A DNA stretch of 64,000 nucleotides from Solirubrum puertoriconensis (lineage in GTDB: Bacteria > Bacteroidota > Bacteroidia > Cytophagales > Hymenobacteraceae). The position numbers and the translations under genes are program-made. Within the stretch, counting starts at the first letter, position 1, and each line of letters begins with the position of its first letter. The notes below the pieces were generated by a model. That model ran no database searches. It was not told the DNA's origin and worked only from the letters and a program-made list of their open reading frames with translations. Below are positions 18,134-26,694 of this stretch, one piece after another. The stretch lies in the NCBI RefSeq assembly GCF_001483135.1, contig NZ_LNAL01000008.1, positions 1,116,001 through 1,180,000 on the forward strand. Reading direction: 5' to 3'.

Positions 18134-19174
18134 GTGTCCAAAGAAGCCAAAGTTGCACTGTTGGCCGTCGTTGCCCTAGTGGCACTGTTTATCGGCTTTC
18201 GTTTTCTGAAAGGCAGCAACGTATTCTCTAACGACCGCACCTTCTACGCCACCTACGACAACGTCGATGGGCTGAACCTCTCGGCGCCTGTGATGCTGAA
18301 CGGCATTCAGGTAGGCCAAGTGAAAAACCTAGAGCTGCAGCCCGAAAAAGGCAACCAGATTCGCGTAGCCATCGAAATTCAGAAACGAGTAGAGGTAGGC
18401 GACTCCACCGTGGCCAGCCTCTCCGGCTCGCTCCTAGGTTCGAAAACCATTACGCTGCTGCAGGGCCGCAACACCAAGGTGTACGAAGGCGGCCAAGAGT
18501 TGCGCTCTTATCACGCGGCCAGCCTTACCGACGCTTTCCAGGCTAAAGCACTACCCGTACTCGGTACCGTCGATAGCACGCTCATCAAGGTAAACCAGTT
18601 CCTGAGCAAGGAAGCGCGCCTGAGCTTGCAGCAAACCCTGCAAAACACGCAGGCCTCCACGGAAGCCATGAAAAACCTGCTGGTGATGAACCAGCGCAAC
18701 ATCAACGAAATTACCAGCAACATGGCCACGCTTACCCGTTCGCTGAACGCGACGGAGCGCAAGTTTGACCGGTTGGCCACTAACCTAGCCCAGATTACGG
18801 ATACCCTGAAGGGCGCGCCGCTGGCCGGCACCGTGCGTAAGCTGAACACGACCGTGGCGGAAGCGCAGGTAGCCATGAAGCAGCTAAACCAGTCGCTCAC
18901 GAGCACCAAAGGCTCCCTGGGTAAGCTGATGAACGACGACTCGCTCTACACCAACCTCAACAAAACGGCGGCCAGCTCCAACGCTTTGCTCGTCGACCTG
19001 AAAGCCAACCCCAAGCGCTACGTGCACTTCTCGGTGTTTGGCGGGGGCGGTAAGGAGAAAAAGAGCAAGCAGAAATCCGAAACGGAGCAAAAGCCCGACG
19101 GCACGATAGAGCGCGAAACCAAAACCGTGACGCAGCAACAAGCCGCGCCGGTTGATACGGCCGTGAAGCCCTAG
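18134..19174 (+). CDS. MlaD/MCE-family lipid transport protein
   Basis: A 346-residue protein with one N-terminal membrane anchor (about residues 7-24) and an MCE domain at about 35-120 (FYATYDNVDGLNLSAPVMLNGIQVG within it; SGSLLGSKTITLLQG at its end). A long periplasmic helical region follows, and the last 45 residues are charged low complexity. Family members form hexameric substrate-binding rings of ABC-type lipid transporters at the inner membrane. No permease or ATPase is adjacent. GTG 18134 is the only sensible start. The stop codon TAG is formed inside a CCTAGG palindrome (19170-19175). Confidence 0.9.
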   Translation: MSKEAKVALLAVVALVALFIGFRFLKGSNVFSNDRTFYATYDNVDGLNLSAPVMLNGIQVGQVKNLELQPEKGNQIRVAIEIQKRVEVGDSTVASLSGSLLGSKTITLLQGRNTKVYEGGQELRSYHAASLTDAFQAKALPVLGTVDSTLIKVNQFLSKEARLSLQQTLQNTQASTEAMKNLLVMNQRNINEITSNMATLTRSLNATERKFDRLATNLAQITDTLKGAPLAGTVRKLNTTVAEAQVAMKQLNQSLTSTKGSLGKLMNDDSLYTNLNKTAASSNALLVDLKANPKRYVHFSVFGGGGKEKKSKQKSETEQKPDGTIERETKTVTQQQAAPVDTAVKP

Positions 19175-19208
19175 GTGGCTGCCGCCTCGCTCAGCACTAC
19201 AACTTTAC

Positions 19209-19248
19209 AAAACCTAACGGGCTACGAACGCTCGTTAGGTTTTTTGTT
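19209..19248 (+). terminator. Terminator after the MlaD-like gene
   Basis: Stem AACCTAACG (19211-19219) with CGTTAGGTT (19233-19241), followed by a run of six T, 36 bases past the stop codon. Confidence 0.85.
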
Positions 19249-19315
19249 TTCCTACCTTTGAAAGCGGCCCCACGTAGGCGGCACATTCGCTCCCATCTGC
19301 ATTCCCACTTACCCC

Positions 19316-20980
19316 GTGAATCAACCCGCTTCTCCTCAGCCCGACCAGAAGGTAAACCTGGAGTTCAACAAGAACGAAGACAGCAACAAGCAGCTCGTGT
19401 TTCAGCTGAGCCAGCGCCTGAAAAAGGTGCACCTAGGCGGCGGCGAGAAGCGCATTGCAGCCCACAAAGCCAAAGGCAAGCTTACGGCCCGCGAGCGTAT
19501 CGAGTACCTCATCGACGAGGGCTCGGCTACGGTTGAAATTGGTGCCTTTGCTGGCGAAGGCATGTACCCCGAAGAGGGCGGCTGCCCCTCGGGCGGCGTG
19601 GTGGTGGTAATTGGCTACGTGCAGGGCCGCCAGTGCGTGATTGTAGCCAACGACGCCACCGTGAAAGCCGGTGCGTGGTTTCCCATCACGGCCAAGAAAA
19701 ACCTGCGTGCCCAGGAAATCAGCATCGAGAACAAGCTGCCGATTATCTACCTCGTCGACTCGGCGGGCGTGTACCTGCCCATGCAGGACGAAATCTTCCC
19801 CGATAAGGAGCACTTCGGCCGCATCTTCCGCAACAACGCCGTGATGAGCAGCATGGGCATCGTGCAGATTGCCGCCATCATGGGCCCGTGCGTGGCCGGC
19901 GGCGCCTACCTGCCCATCATGTCCGACGAGGCCATGATTGTAGATGGCACCGGTTCGGTGTTCCTGGCGGGTTCGTACCTCGTGAAATCGGCCATCGGCG
20001 AGAGCATCGACAACGAAACCCTAGGTGGCGCTACCACCCACTCCGAGATTTCGGGCGTTACGGACTACAAGTTCGCGAACGATCAGGAGTGCCTCGACCA
20101 CATCCGCAACATCTTCGACAAGATGGGGGCCACGCCCTCGGCCGGCTTCGACCGCAAAGCTCCCGCTGCTCCGGCCGAAAACCCCAAGGAGATTTACGGC
20201 CTGCTGCCCTCCGACCGCGTGAAGCCCTACGACATGATGGACATCATCAAGCGTTTGGTGGATAACTCGGAGTTCGAGCCCTACAAGGACCTGTACGGCC
20301 AGTCACTCATCTGCGGCTTGGCGCGTATCGATGGCTGGGCCGTGGGCATTGTGGCCAACCAGCGCAAAATTGTGAAGACGAAGAAGGGCGCCATGCAAAT
20401 GGGCGGCGTTATCTACTCCGACTCGGCCGACAAGGCCGCGCGCTTCATCATGAACTGCAACCAGAAGCGCATTCCACTGGTGTTCCTGCACGACGTGTCG
20501 GGCTTCATGGTAGGCTCGCAGTCGGAGCACGGCGGCATTATCAAGGACGGCGCCAAAATGGTGAATGCCATGTCGAACTCGGTGGTGCCCAAGTTCTCAG
20601 TGATTGTGGGCAACAGCTACGGCGCCGGCAACTACGCCATGTGCGGCAAAGCCTACGACCCGCGCCTGATTGTGGCCTGGCCCTCGGCCCAGCTAGCCGT
20701 AATGAGCGGTGCCGCCGCGGCCAACACGCTGCTGCAAATTCAGGTAGCCGCCGCCGAAGCCAAAGGCGAAATGCTGACCGACGAGGCGAAGAAGGAGATG
20801 TTCGACAAGATCAAGGCCCGCTACGACGAGCAGCTCTCGCCGTACTATGCCGCCGCCCGCCTGTGGGTTGATGCCGTGATTGACCCGCTGGAAACCCGCA
20901 AGGTGATTTCGGAGGGTATTCGGATGGCTAATCATGCGCCGATTGAGAAGCCGTACAATGTGGGCGTGATTCAGGTGTGA
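19316..20980 (+). CDS. Acyl-CoA carboxylase beta (carboxyltransferase) subunit
   Basis: A 554-residue carboxyltransferase that moves CO2 from biotin to an acyl-CoA. Both crotonase-type halves are complete. The N-terminal half has GGCPSGGVVVVIG, LVDSAGVYLPMQDEIFPD, HFGRIFRN and MGPCVAGGAYLP; the C-terminal half has HDVSGFMVGSQSEHGGII, GNSYGAGNYAMCGKAYDP and WPSAQLAVMSG. The DSAGVYLPMQ/FPD pattern resembles methylcrotonyl-CoA carboxylase beta more than propionyl-CoA carboxylase, but substrate is not certain. Start GTG 19316. The biotin carboxylase/carrier subunit is not in the window. Confidence 0.92.
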   Translation: MNQPASPQPDQKVNLEFNKNEDSNKQLVFQLSQRLKKVHLGGGEKRIAAHKAKGKLTARERIEYLIDEGSATVEIGAFAGEGMYPEEGGCPSGGVVVVIGYVQGRQCVIVANDATVKAGAWFPITAKKNLRAQEISIENKLPIIYLVDSAGVYLPMQDEIFPDKEHFGRIFRNNAVMSSMGIVQIAAIMGPCVAGGAYLPIMSDEAMIVDGTGSVFLAGSYLVKSAIGESIDNETLGGATTHSEISGVTDYKFANDQECLDHIRNIFDKMGATPSAGFDRKAPAAPAENPKEIYGLLPSDRVKPYDMMDIIKRLVDNSEFEPYKDLYGQSLICGLARIDGWAVGIVANQRKIVKTKKGAMQMGGVIYSDSADKAARFIMNCNQKRIPLVFLHDVSGFMVGSQSEHGGIIKDGAKMVNAMSNSVVPKFSVIVGNSYGAGNYAMCGKAYDPRLIVAWPSAQLAVMSGAAAANTLLQIQVAAAEAKGEMLTDEAKKEMFDKIKARYDEQLSPYYAAARLWVDAVIDPLETRKVISEGIRMANHAPIEKPYNVGVIQV

Positions 20981-20983
20981 GTA

Positions 20984-21418
20984 ATGACTGCCAGGAAGCT
21001 AATAATTGGTGCCTTGCTGATGCTGTTGCCGGTACTTGGCTTTTGCCAACTACCGCAACGCGCCGATAGCATCTTTTATCCTGGCGGTGCAAGTAATATG
21101 GCTCTGCTATTAGCCTTTTCAGAAAACCAAGAAGCAGAAGCTGCCTTGCTGGCTGAGCGTGATATCGCGGCTGGTCGTTTATTCTTGATACTTAAGAGTG
21201 GTATCGCACCGGTTGTTTACTCCTCTGATAGCGTATTTGAGAAGAAGTTTCGCGTTACATACTGGGAAGAAGGCTGTTCAGGACCAAACTATGCTTGCAT
21301 GCAAGCATACAACAGCCGAATGTTCACCCATTTGACCAGCTTGTATGGGAAAGCTTGGCGGCGAACTGTTAGGCGTGACGTGGTTGGCTATAAACAATGG
21401 AGGAAAGCATCTAAGTGA
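20984..21418 (+). CDS. Secreted hypothetical protein
   Basis: A 144-residue protein starting 3 bases after the carboxylase stop. It has a signal peptide (hydrophobic residues 6-20, ending GFCQ), and a C-terminal half with YWEEGCSGPNYACMQAYN and YGKAWRRTVRRDVVGYKQW, a pattern I associate with small conserved Bacteroidota proteins of unknown role. Two cysteines in that half could pair. Base composition is visibly more AT-rich than in both neighbours, so the gene may have been acquired separately. A strong hairpin follows. Confidence 0.75.
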   Translation: MTARKLIIGALLMLLPVLGFCQLPQRADSIFYPGGASNMALLLAFSENQEAEAALLAERDIAAGRLFLILKSGIAPVVYSSDSVFEKKFRVTYWEEGCSGPNYACMQAYNSRMFTHLTSLYGKAWRRTVRRDVVGYKQWRKASK

Positions 21419-21452
21419 CATGGAACGTTGCATTTGGACTGACTAGCAGATT

Positions 21453-21491
21453 CACAACGCGCCGCTCAGCATTGCTGAGCGGCGCGTTGTG
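21453..21491. terminator. Strong terminator hairpin
   Basis: A 19-bp perfect stem starting CACAACGCGCCGC (21453-21471 with 21473-21491) around a single central base, followed by TTTT, ends the carboxylase-hypothetical transcript. Confidence 0.9.
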
Positions 21492-21561
21492 TTTTGCAAC
21501 AACTTATGGGCGTCCGACAACCTAGGTGCCGCGTATAGCCATCTTCAAACTCCTGAAGAAG

Positions 21562-23286
21562 ATGGCGAAGAAAAGCGTAGCCGAATGGCTGGTTGATGCC
21601 TTGGAAGCCGCGGGCGTGCGGCGCGTGTACGGCGTGGTAGGCGATTCGCTGAACGCCTTTACCGAAGTAATCCGCCAGCGCGGCACCATCGAGTGGATGC
21701 CGGTGCGGCACGAAGAAGCCGGGGCCTTGGCGGCCGGCGCCGAAGCCCACCTAACCGGCACCCTGGCCGTGTGCGCCGGCAGTTGCGGGCCGGGCAACAC
21801 CCACCTCATCAACGGGCTGTTCGATTGCCACCGCAGCCGCGTGCCGGTGCTGGCCATTGCTGCCCAAATACCCAGCGCCGAAATCGGGAGCGGGTATTTT
21901 CAGGAAACGCACCCCGAGCGGCTGTTTCAGGAGTGCAGCCACTTTTGCGAGCTGGTGGCGCAGGCTGGGCAAATGCCGCACGTGGCCGAAACGGCCATCC
22001 AAACGGCATTGTCGCGCGGCGGCGTGTCGGTGCTGGTGATACCGGGCGATGTGGCCTACCACGAGATAGAAGGGAAGGAGCTGCGCCGCCAACCCCGGCC
22101 ACCGGCAGCCGCGCTGGTGCCCGCTGAAGCCGAGGTGCGCCAAGCCGCCGATATGCTGAACGCTGCGGCAACCGTAACCATACTGGGCGGCGCCGGCTGC
22201 GCGGGTGCTCATGCCGAACTGCTGCAAGTGGCCGAAGCGCTGCAGGCGCCCATTGTGCACGCGCTGCGCGGCAAGGAGTTTATCGAGCCCAACAACCCGT
22301 TTGATGTGGGCCTGACCGGCCTCCTAGGTCAGCCGGCCGGCTACCACGCCGTGAAGGACTGCGACCTGCTGCTGATGCTGGGCACCGACTTCCCATACCG
22401 CCAGTTTTACCCCGACGATGCCCAGGTGGTACAAGTGGATAACCGCCCCGAGCACCTAGGGCGCCGCACCCGCATCGACCTGGGCTTGGCCGGCGACGTG
22501 CGCGCTACCCTGCAAGCGTTGCTGCCGCACCTTGCGCCCAAAACCGATGGGCGGCACCTGGAGCGGGCTCGGCAGCGGCACCAGGAAGATCAGCAGGACC
22601 TTGCCGAAAAAGCTACCGCCGAAGCCGGCCAAGCGCCGCTGCACCCGCAATCGGTGGTGCGGCTGCTCGACGAGCTGGCCGCCGACGATGCCATTTTTAC
22701 CTGCGACGTGGGCACGCCTACCGTGTGGGCCGCGCGCTACCTCAGCATGAACGGGCGCCGCCGGCTGATTGGCTCCTTCAACCACGGCACCATGGCCAAC
22801 GCTATGCCGCAAGCCCTAGGTGCCCAGCTGGCCTACCCCGAGCGGCAGGTAATTGCCCTGTGCGGCGACGGTGGCCTGGCCATGCTGATGGGCGATTTGC
22901 TTACCCTGCGCCAGCTGAATGTACCCGTGAAGCTGGTGGTGCTAAACAACGGCTCCCTGGGTTTCGTGGACCTGGAGATGAAAGCCGCTGGCCTGCTGCC
23001 CTTCGGTACCGAGCTGCACAACCCCAACTTTGCCCTGCTGGCCGAAGCGGTAGGGCTGCGCGGCATCAGGGTGAACGACGGCGGCCAACTGCACGACGCG
23101 CTGGCCGTAGCCTTGGCGCACCAAGGGCCGGTGCTGGTTGATGTGCACGTAAGCGCGTTGGAGCTGTCGATACCGCCGACCATCGACCCCAAACAGGCCG
23201 TGGGCTTCGGGCTGTACACGCTCAAAGCCATCATGAGCGGCCGCGGCAACGAAGTACTCGACCTGGCTGCTACCAACCTGCGCTAG
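21562..23286 (+). CDS. poxB: Pyruvate dehydrogenase (quinone) / pyruvate oxidase
   Basis: A 574-residue thiamine diphosphate and FAD enzyme that decarboxylates pyruvate to acetate and passes electrons to membrane quinone. It closely follows E. coli PoxB: GVVGDSLNAFTEVI, IEWMPVRHEEAGALAAGAEA (catalytic Glu), VCAGSCGPGNTHLINGLFDC and GSGYFQETHPERLF; the thiamine diphosphate motif is GDGGLAMLMGDLLTLRQLN with NNGSLGFV. An in-frame GTG at 21526 adds 12 residues; ATG 21562 (MAKKSVAEW) gives the family's normal length. The C-terminal membrane-binding peptide of E. coli PoxB is not obvious here. It is a single gene. Confidence 0.93.
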   Translation: MAKKSVAEWLVDALEAAGVRRVYGVVGDSLNAFTEVIRQRGTIEWMPVRHEEAGALAAGAEAHLTGTLAVCAGSCGPGNTHLINGLFDCHRSRVPVLAIAAQIPSAEIGSGYFQETHPERLFQECSHFCELVAQAGQMPHVAETAIQTALSRGGVSVLVIPGDVAYHEIEGKELRRQPRPPAAALVPAEAEVRQAADMLNAAATVTILGGAGCAGAHAELLQVAEALQAPIVHALRGKEFIEPNNPFDVGLTGLLGQPAGYHAVKDCDLLLMLGTDFPYRQFYPDDAQVVQVDNRPEHLGRRTRIDLGLAGDVRATLQALLPHLAPKTDGRHLERARQRHQEDQQDLAEKATAEAGQAPLHPQSVVRLLDELAADDAIFTCDVGTPTVWAARYLSMNGRRRLIGSFNHGTMANAMPQALGAQLAYPERQVIALCGDGGLAMLMGDLLTLRQLNVPVKLVVLNNGSLGFVDLEMKAAGLLPFGTELHNPNFALLAEAVGLRGIRVNDGGQLHDALAVALAHQGPVLVDVHVSALELSIPPTIDPKQAVGFGLYTLKAIMSGRGNEVLDLAATNLR

Positions 23287-23323
23287 GGGTTGCAGCGCCG
23301 ATGAGCTAGGCGAGGTAGGCGGT

Positions 23324-23354
23324 TGATGTGTGTAGCTACAGCTATACTCACATC
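23324..23354 (+). terminator. Possible weak terminator after poxB
   Basis: TGATGTG (23324-23330) can pair with CACATCA (23348-23354), with inner TAGC/GCTA pairing. It lies 38 bases past the stop but lacks a T-run downstream (an A-run follows), so the role is unsure. Confidence 0.35.
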
Positions 23355-23499
23355 AAAAAGGGATTGTGCGGTAAGCTCGGCAGTAGTGCGCCCCGAAATA
23401 GGTGCATATACATGCGATACCGCCGCGTAGGGGGCGCAAGGACCTTTGTGGAGCCTGATTGTGGCAAACAGCCTAAGCAACACTCCACCTAACAAACTT

Positions 23500-26400
23500 A
23501 TGCTTTCTCCCTTTTCACTGCGGTGCCTCGGCCTGCTCACGGTCTTTGGCCTAGCCGGTGCATTTGCTACGCCAGCCCTCGCGCAAACTGCGGGCGTGGG
23601 CATCGGCTCCGCATCCTTCACTCCCGATGGCAGCGCCCTGCTCGAGCTGCGCTCCACCACCCAAGGCATACTGGCCCCGCGCATGACATCGGCGCAGCGC
23701 ACGGCTATTGCCAACCCGGCGCCCGGCTTGCTTGTGTACCAAACCGATGGCATGCTGCTGGGCCTGTGGCAAAACCAAGGCACCGCGGCAGCCCCCAACT
23801 GGCAGCGCGTAGGCGACGGGCTAGGTAACCACGCCGCCACTCAAAACCTGAACCTGGGTACGTACAAACTGGTGAATGGTAGCTCCAGCGGCATTGGGGT
23901 GAGCAGCATGGGCGGCCTGGAGCTCGGTACGAGCACCGGCAACAACATCCTGATCGGCTCCAGCGCCGGCCTCAACCTGAGCAGCGGCTTGTACAACCTC
24001 TTCGTGGGGCATCAGGCCGGGGCCAATAACACCACGGGCTCGGCCAACCACTTCAACGGTTTTGCCAGCGGCCTCAGCAACACCACTGGCTCGGTAAACT
24101 ACTTCAGCGGCTACATGACGGGGCAGGACAATACCACGGCCTCGGGAAACCATTTCGTGGGGTACCAGGCCGGCTGGCGCAACACCATTGGGGTGCAAAA
24201 CCAATTCAGCGGCTTTCAGAGCGGCTACAACAGCACCACCGGCAGCAGCAACTATTTCGATGGCTACCAGAGTGGCTACGCCAATACCACCGGCAGCAAC
24301 AACCACTACAGCGGCTACCTAAGTGGAACGGCCAGCACCGGTGAGTACAACCAATTTGTGGGCAACAAAAGCGGTTGGCAGAACACCACGGGCAGCCGGA
24401 ACTACTTCAGCGGTTACCAAAGCGGCGACGCAAACACCACGGGCAGCAACAACCTGTTCGTTGGTTTCGCCGGCGGATACCTAAATACCACGGGCAGCAA
24501 CAACACGGCCCTAGGTTACGAGGCTGGCCCAACAACGGGCAACCTGACGAACGCTGGCGCCATTGGCTACCGGGCCAAAGTAAGCCAGAGCAACTCGCTG
24601 GTGTTGGGCGGCACCGGCGCCGATGCGGTGAAAGTAGGCATTGGCACCACAGCGCCCTCGCAGGCGCTGGAAGTAGCCGGCAACGTTAAGATCAGCGGGG
24701 CGAGTAACGGGCTAACGTTTCCGGATGGTACCGTGCAAACCACCGCGGCCACCGGCAATGGCAGCGCTGCCACGGCCAGCAACGGCCTGACGAAAACCGG
24801 CAACGACATTGCCCTAGGTGGCGCCCTCACCGCCGCCACGCAGCTTGCCATCGATGGCAACAACCTGAGCTTCGTTAGCGGTAATGGAGCCAGCGTAGCA
24901 GATCAGGTTTCGCACGCGGCCACGGCGGCAGGCAACCCCAGCACCCCAACCTGGCAAACCTTTACGCCCGGTGCCACGGGGCAACTCACCCGACTGGAGC
25001 TGCCCATGCGCAGCATCTCCGGCGCCGCCATCACTACCGACGTGACGGTATCGGTGTACAGCGGCGCGACTACCAGCGGAACACCTCTAGCCGTGGCTAC
25101 CAAAAACGCCACCTTGCCCTCTACCACGGAAGGAGCCACAGTGGTGTTTGATTTCTCGAACGCTCCGGCGTTGGTGGCGGGTAGTACCTACACCTTCCAG
25201 CTGACTTCGCCCACGGCCGTGAGTGCCCGGCAAAGCTGCGAGAATATTTATGCCGGCGGCCGCGACGCTTTCGGCGCCAGCTGCGACCTGCTGTTTCGCA
25301 CGTACATGCGCTCCGATGCCTCCACGGTGCTGGCCCTGAACGCCACGGGCAACGTTGGGGTGGGCACCGCCGCCCCAACGCAGAAGCTGGAGGTAGCCGG
25401 CAACGTAAAACTCAGCGGCGCGGGTAGCGGCTTGCACTTCCCCGATGGCACCGTGCAAACCACGGCCGCTACCAGCGGCAGCAGCACCACCGCCAGCAAC
25501 GGCCTTACCAAAACCGGCAGTGACATTGCCCTAGGTGGCACGCTTACGCAAGCCACGCGGGTGATTACCGGCAACAACCAGCTCTCGTTCCTCAGCAACG
25601 ATGGCACGGCCGCCTTCATCGATCAGGAAAATACGATCGGCAGCGCGGGAGCTTCGATGGGCGGTTGGCAGTCGTTTACGCCCAGCGTAACGGGCGAGCT
25701 GATGACCTTCGAAACGGGGTACAACGGCTCGGGCTCTACCACCTTTACGGTGGCGCTACACGCCGGCACGGGCACCGGCAGCACGCCGCTGTACAGCTTT
25801 ACCCAGCCGACGACCATCCCGACGAACGGCTCCATGACTGTATTTACTTTTCCGGCGCCGCCAACGGTTACGGCTGGCCAAGTGTATACCGTGAGCGTGA
25901 TACCGAACACTGCCCTAGGTAGCTGGCGCCTGAACTATGCCAACAGCTACGCCGGTGGCCGCAGCTTTAATGCCCCCGATTGGGACTTGGTATTCCGGAC
26001 CACCATGCGCACCGGCGCCGCTACCACGCTGGCTCTTACCGGCACGGGCAATGTGGGTGTAGGCACGGCCGTGCCCACCCAAAAGCTGGAGGTAGCCGGC
26101 CAGGTGTACAGCAGCAGCGGCGGTTTCCGCTTCCCCGATGGCTCGGTGCAAACCACGGCCGCCACGCCAGCTGCCAGTACCACGGCCAGCAACGGCCTCA
26201 CCAAAACCGGCGACGAGGTGAAGCTGGGCGGTACGCTTTCCGAAAACACCGTGCTGATTCAGGCCAACCGTTCGTTCAGCTTTACGGGCGGCAACCTAGG
26301 GCTGGCCGTAAGCTCCTCGGCCGAAGTAACCAGCCCCGTTACGGTGGGCGGCGCCCTGGCAGTACCGTTTACCGAAACCACTGGCACCAGCTTCAGCCTG

Positions 26401-26658
26401 AACTCGCTGCACCAAACGGTGCGCCGCATCAACGCGTGCACTTCCGTTAGCCTGCCCGACCCGGGCACTTGCCGCGGCCGCGTGTACACCATCATCAACT
26501 CCACCTCGGGCGGCACCTACACGCTCAGTTTGTCGGCGGTAAACAACGCCAGCATCTACGACGACGTGCTTGGCAGCAGCGTAACCAGCCTGGCCAGCGC
26601 CAAGCGCCTCACCGTGCAAAGCAGCGGCTCCTCGTGGATTGTCATCAGCCGCGACTAA
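23500..26658 (+). CDS. Secreted repeat-rich fibre-like surface protein
   Basis: A 1052-residue protein. ATG 23500 (MLSPFSLRCLGLL) gives a signal peptide ending ALAQ and is preferred over the upstream frame extension. Residues about 25-120 are a head typical of Bacteroidota tail-collar-like surface proteins (GSALLELRSTTQGILAPRMT). Residues about 175-345 are ten tandem 17-residue repeats of the form NTTGSxNxFxGYxSGxx. Then three modules of about 235 residues repeat, each starting VGIGTxAPxQxLEVAGNVK with FPDGTVQTTA and ASNGLTKTG. The last 90 residues are a Cys-containing cap (INACTSVSLPDPGTC). It resembles trimeric beta-solenoid fibres; no S74 chaperone domain and no T9SS domain are visible. 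Confidence 0.75.
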   Translation: MLSPFSLRCLGLLTVFGLAGAFATPALAQTAGVGIGSASFTPDGSALLELRSTTQGILAPRMTSAQRTAIANPAPGLLVYQTDGMLLGLWQNQGTAAAPNWQRVGDGLGNHAATQNLNLGTYKLVNGSSSGIGVSSMGGLELGTSTGNNILIGSSAGLNLSSGLYNLFVGHQAGANNTTGSANHFNGFASGLSNTTGSVNYFSGYMTGQDNTTASGNHFVGYQAGWRNTIGVQNQFSGFQSGYNSTTGSSNYFDGYQSGYANTTGSNNHYSGYLSGTASTGEYNQFVGNKSGWQNTTGSRNYFSGYQSGDANTTGSNNLFVGFAGGYLNTTGSNNTALGYEAGPTTGNLTNAGAIGYRAKVSQSNSLVLGGTGADAVKVGIGTTAPSQALEVAGNVKISGASNGLTFPDGTVQTTAATGNGSAATASNGLTKTGNDIALGGALTAATQLAIDGNNLSFVSGNGASVADQVSHAATAAGNPSTPTWQTFTPGATGQLTRLELPMRSISGAAITTDVTVSVYSGATTSGTPLAVATKNATLPSTTEGATVVFDFSNAPALVAGSTYTFQLTSPTAVSARQSCENIYAGGRDAFGASCDLLFRTYMRSDASTVLALNATGNVGVGTAAPTQKLEVAGNVKLSGAGSGLHFPDGTVQTTAATSGSSTTASNGLTKTGSDIALGGTLTQATRVITGNNQLSFLSNDGTAAFIDQENTIGSAGASMGGWQSFTPSVTGELMTFETGYNGSGSTTFTVALHAGTGTGSTPLYSFTQPTTIPTNGSMTVFTFPAPPTVTAGQVYTVSVIPNTALGSWRLNYANSYAGGRSFNAPDWDLVFRTTMRTGAATTLALTGTGNVGVGTAVPTQKLEVAGQVYSSSGGFRFPDGSVQTTAATPAASTTASNGLTKTGDEVKLGGTLSENTVLIQANRSFSFTGGNLGLAVSSSAEVTSPVTVGGALAVPFTETTGTSFSLNSLHQTVRRINACTSVSLPDPGTCRGRVYTIINSTSGGTYTLSLSAVNNASIYDDVLGSSVTSLASAKRLTVQSSGSSWIVISRD
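24025..24530 (+). repeat. Ten tandem 51-base repeats encoding 17-residue units
   Basis: In-frame repeats coding N-T-T-G-S-x-N-x-F-x-G-Y-x-S-G-x-x, with small substitutions and one unit shortened by a residue (around 24330-24375). The DNA copies differ at many positions, so this is an old protein-level repeat kept by selection. Confidence 0.85.
24630..26260 (+). repeat. Three long tandem modules, about 700 bases each
   Basis: Copies begin near 24635, 25351 and 26052, each with VGxGTxxPxQxLEVAG, FPDGTVQTTA, ASNGLTKTG and a LGG segment. The first two also share a lectin-like insert with a WQxFTP motif; the third is truncated and leads into the C-terminal cap. Confidence 0.8.
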
Positions 26659-26694
26659 CCAGTCTTTCGTGTGCAATACTCAATGTGTATTCCG

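Noticed and set aside
24025-24530. Regular 51-base repeats that could look like a CRISPR array
   Set aside because: They are in frame, code a 17-residue repeat, have no unrelated spacers and no cas genes nearby.
23500-26658. Phage tail fibre as a sign of a prophage
   Set aside because: There are no other phage genes, and the protein has a signal peptide and a neighbouring T9SS protein; it is a cell-surface protein.
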